Assembly (NCBI GenBank): GCA_036520615.1
Contig: DATDJI010000079.1
Coordinates: forward strand, 1 to 64,000
Reading direction: 5' to 3'
Origin: CAMCXE01 sp036520615
GTDB lineage: Bacteria > Pseudomonadota > Gammaproteobacteria > Pseudomonadales > Cellvibrionaceae
DNA length: 64,000 nt
Of the stretch, positions 62,967 to 64,000 are shown in pieces. The notes beneath the pieces are model-generated. The model was not told the origin of the DNA. It saw only the letters and a list, made by a program, of their open reading frames with translations, and did not search any database. The first letter of the stretch is position 1. Each line of letters starts with the position of its first letter. The translations under genes were made by a program, and so were the position numbers.

Positions 62967-64000
62967 GTGTTTAAGACATTTATTCAGTCTTTATTCTCTC
63001 AGCGTATATCTGTGCGGGAAAGCGATGTATCCGATATGCGCGCTTCATTATTGCGTCACCAACGAATTTTTCGTTCCAGTCATGGTTATGGGTATTTCGA
63101 CTGGGATTTGCAAAAGCAAAAAATGGATTGGAGCGGCGGCTACTGGAAATACTTAGGTTATACCGATGAAGATGTGGAAGTGATTTCCATGTCATCCAAT
63201 TATTTTGATTATGTTCATCCTGAAGATGTCGGCCGCATGCAAGAGGCCATTTGGAAGTTATTTAAAGCGCAAACGCTTATGGGCGAAGTTACCTACCGTG
63301 TGCGCAAAAAAAACGGCGGTTATATTTGGACGGAAATTCGCGCCGATGCAACACGCGATGAACATGGTTGGGTCACCTTTGTCAGCGGTATTGCTTTTGA
63401 TGTAACCAAACAAAAACAAATGCAACAAGCGCTGCAATTAAGCGAAGAACGGCATGCGCGTATTTTGCAATCATCCAACGACGGCATTTGGGAATGGGTG
63501 CTGGATCAAGATGGCTTTCATTATTCTGCGCGCTGCTGGGAGCATTTGGGGTATACGGAAAACCATGAAGCCATCGCTCAGGGGGTGGATCGCATGGCCG
63601 CCTGGCGCAAGCGTATGCATCCGGACGATTTGCTGCAATTTGACCGCATTTTATCTCAGCACATTCGTAAACAGGGTCCGTTTGATGTGGAATACCGTAT
63701 TCGAGGTAAGGGTGACCGCTGGTTTTGGATTCGCGCTCGCGGCCAAATGGTATTTAATGAAAAAGGTGAGCCAGTGCGCATGTCCGGTTCCAATATGGAT
63801 ATCACCGAGTTAAAAAAAGCTGAAGAGCGCGTTATTAAAGCCAAAGAAGACGCAGAAAAAGCCAGTCAGGCAAAAAGTGAATTTCTCTCCAGCATGAGCC
63901 ACGAATTAAGAACTCCGCTCAACGCAATTTTAGGCTACTCACAAATATTGGCCATGGATGAGAGCTTGGCGTCTGTACAGCGCGCCCATGTGGCAGAAAT
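62967..64000 (+). CDS. PAS-domain sensor histidine kinase, cut by window end
   Basis: An open frame from GTG 62967 (AGGAAA 8 bases upstream; ATG 63036 is the alternative) runs off the right edge after about 344 codons. There is no signal peptide or membrane helix. Two PAS/PAC domains are clear: about 30-150 (GYFDWDLQKQKMDWSG ... YIWTEIRADATRD) and about 160-285 (GIWEWVLDQDGFHYS ... WFWIRARGQMVFNE). A short coiled coil leads to a HisKA domain with the intact H-box MSHELRTPLNAILGYSQIL. The ATPase domain, and any receivers, lie beyond the window. It is probably a cytoplasmic redox or small-molecule sensor of the hybrid class. Confidence 0.9.
   Translation, partial: MFKTFIQSLFSQRISVRESDVSDMRASLLRHQRIFRSSHGYGYFDWDLQKQKMDWSGGYWKYLGYTDEDVEVISMSSNYFDYVHPEDVGRMQEAIWKLFKAQTLMGEVTYRVRKKNGGYIWTEIRADATRDEHGWVTFVSGIAFDVTKQKQMQQALQLSEERHARILQSSNDGIWEWVLDQDGFHYSARCWEHLGYTENHEAIAQGVDRMAAWRKRMHPDDLLQFDRILSQHIRKQGPFDVEYRIRGKGDRWFWIRARGQMVFNEKGEPVRMSGSNMDITELKKAEERVIKAKEDAEKASQAKSEFLSSMSHELRTPLNAILGYSQILAMDESLASVQRAHVAE

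Overview
The window looks like chromosomal DNA of a plant-polysaccharide-degrading gammaproteobacterium of the Cellvibrionaceae (Cellvibrio/Saccharophagus/Teredinibacter type). The main reasons are secreted GH5, GH9 and GH10 enzymes, long poly-serine linkers between modules, a hexuronate gene (uxuA), and Pseudomonas-like housekeeping orders (bepA / tusA-like / AI-2E permease, ampD-ampE, pilS-pilR, fxsA-groES-groEL). The genus assignment is inferred from architecture, not from a search. No rRNA, tRNA or CRISPR array was recognised.

Layout. 1-138: end of an IS5-like element whose tip stops a few bases from the terminator of a GH5 cellulase (177-2660, minus). 3.5-6.6 kb: envelope protease BepA, a TusA-like protein and a permease. 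7.3-11.9 kb: pyruvate dehydrogenase E1 and E2. 12.1-22.6 kb: accessory stretch holding a CheA-like propeller kinase, a VOC protein, a host-attachment-type protein, a frameshifted TolB-like propeller gene, and a mosaic protein with two Hint domains and an HExxH domain. Diverged copies of one ~130-bp repeat lie at 12.1 and 19.1 kb. 22.7-28.0 kb: fleQ, then the cell-wall recycling genes ampD, ampE and ampG. 28.1-30.7 kb: fxsA and the chaperonin operon with a heat-shock-like promoter. 30.8-35.0 kb: a second propeller kinase, a hybrid in which the phospho-accepting His of the H-box is Gln. 35.0-38.0 kb: pilS-pilR. 38.2-39.8 kb: nadE. 39.9-43.2 kb: uxuA, a FadR-type regulator and an SDR dehydrogenase. 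43.6-46.1 kb: GH9 enzyme. 46.4-51.6 kb: a 1742-residue lipoprotein with a 393-residue serine tract. 52.3-56.5 kb: FHA protein, SelW-like protein and RND transporter. 56.6-58.6 kb: GH10 xylanase and a solitary solute-binding protein. 59.8-62.6 kb: secD-secF. 62.7-64.0 kb: a candidate 45-residue small gene and a PAS histidine kinase cut by the window edge.

How the genes fit together. GH5, GH9 and GH10 enzymes would attack cellulose and xylan outside or at the surface of the cell. UxuA and possibly the SDR enzyme would process the uronic acids released, under a FadR-type regulator. The two periplasmic-propeller kinases resemble glycan-sensing receptors and may report on polysaccharide breakdown products (inference). 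AmpD, AmpE, AmpG, BepA and SecDF maintain the envelope. PilSR and FleQ control pili, motility or biofilm.

The most unusual items are the tandem-Hint/HExxH protein, the two atypical propeller kinases, the exceptionally long serine tract, the frameshifted TolB-like gene, the palindrome ahead of the FadR-type regulator, and the small ORF with its own promoter and ribosome-binding site after secF.
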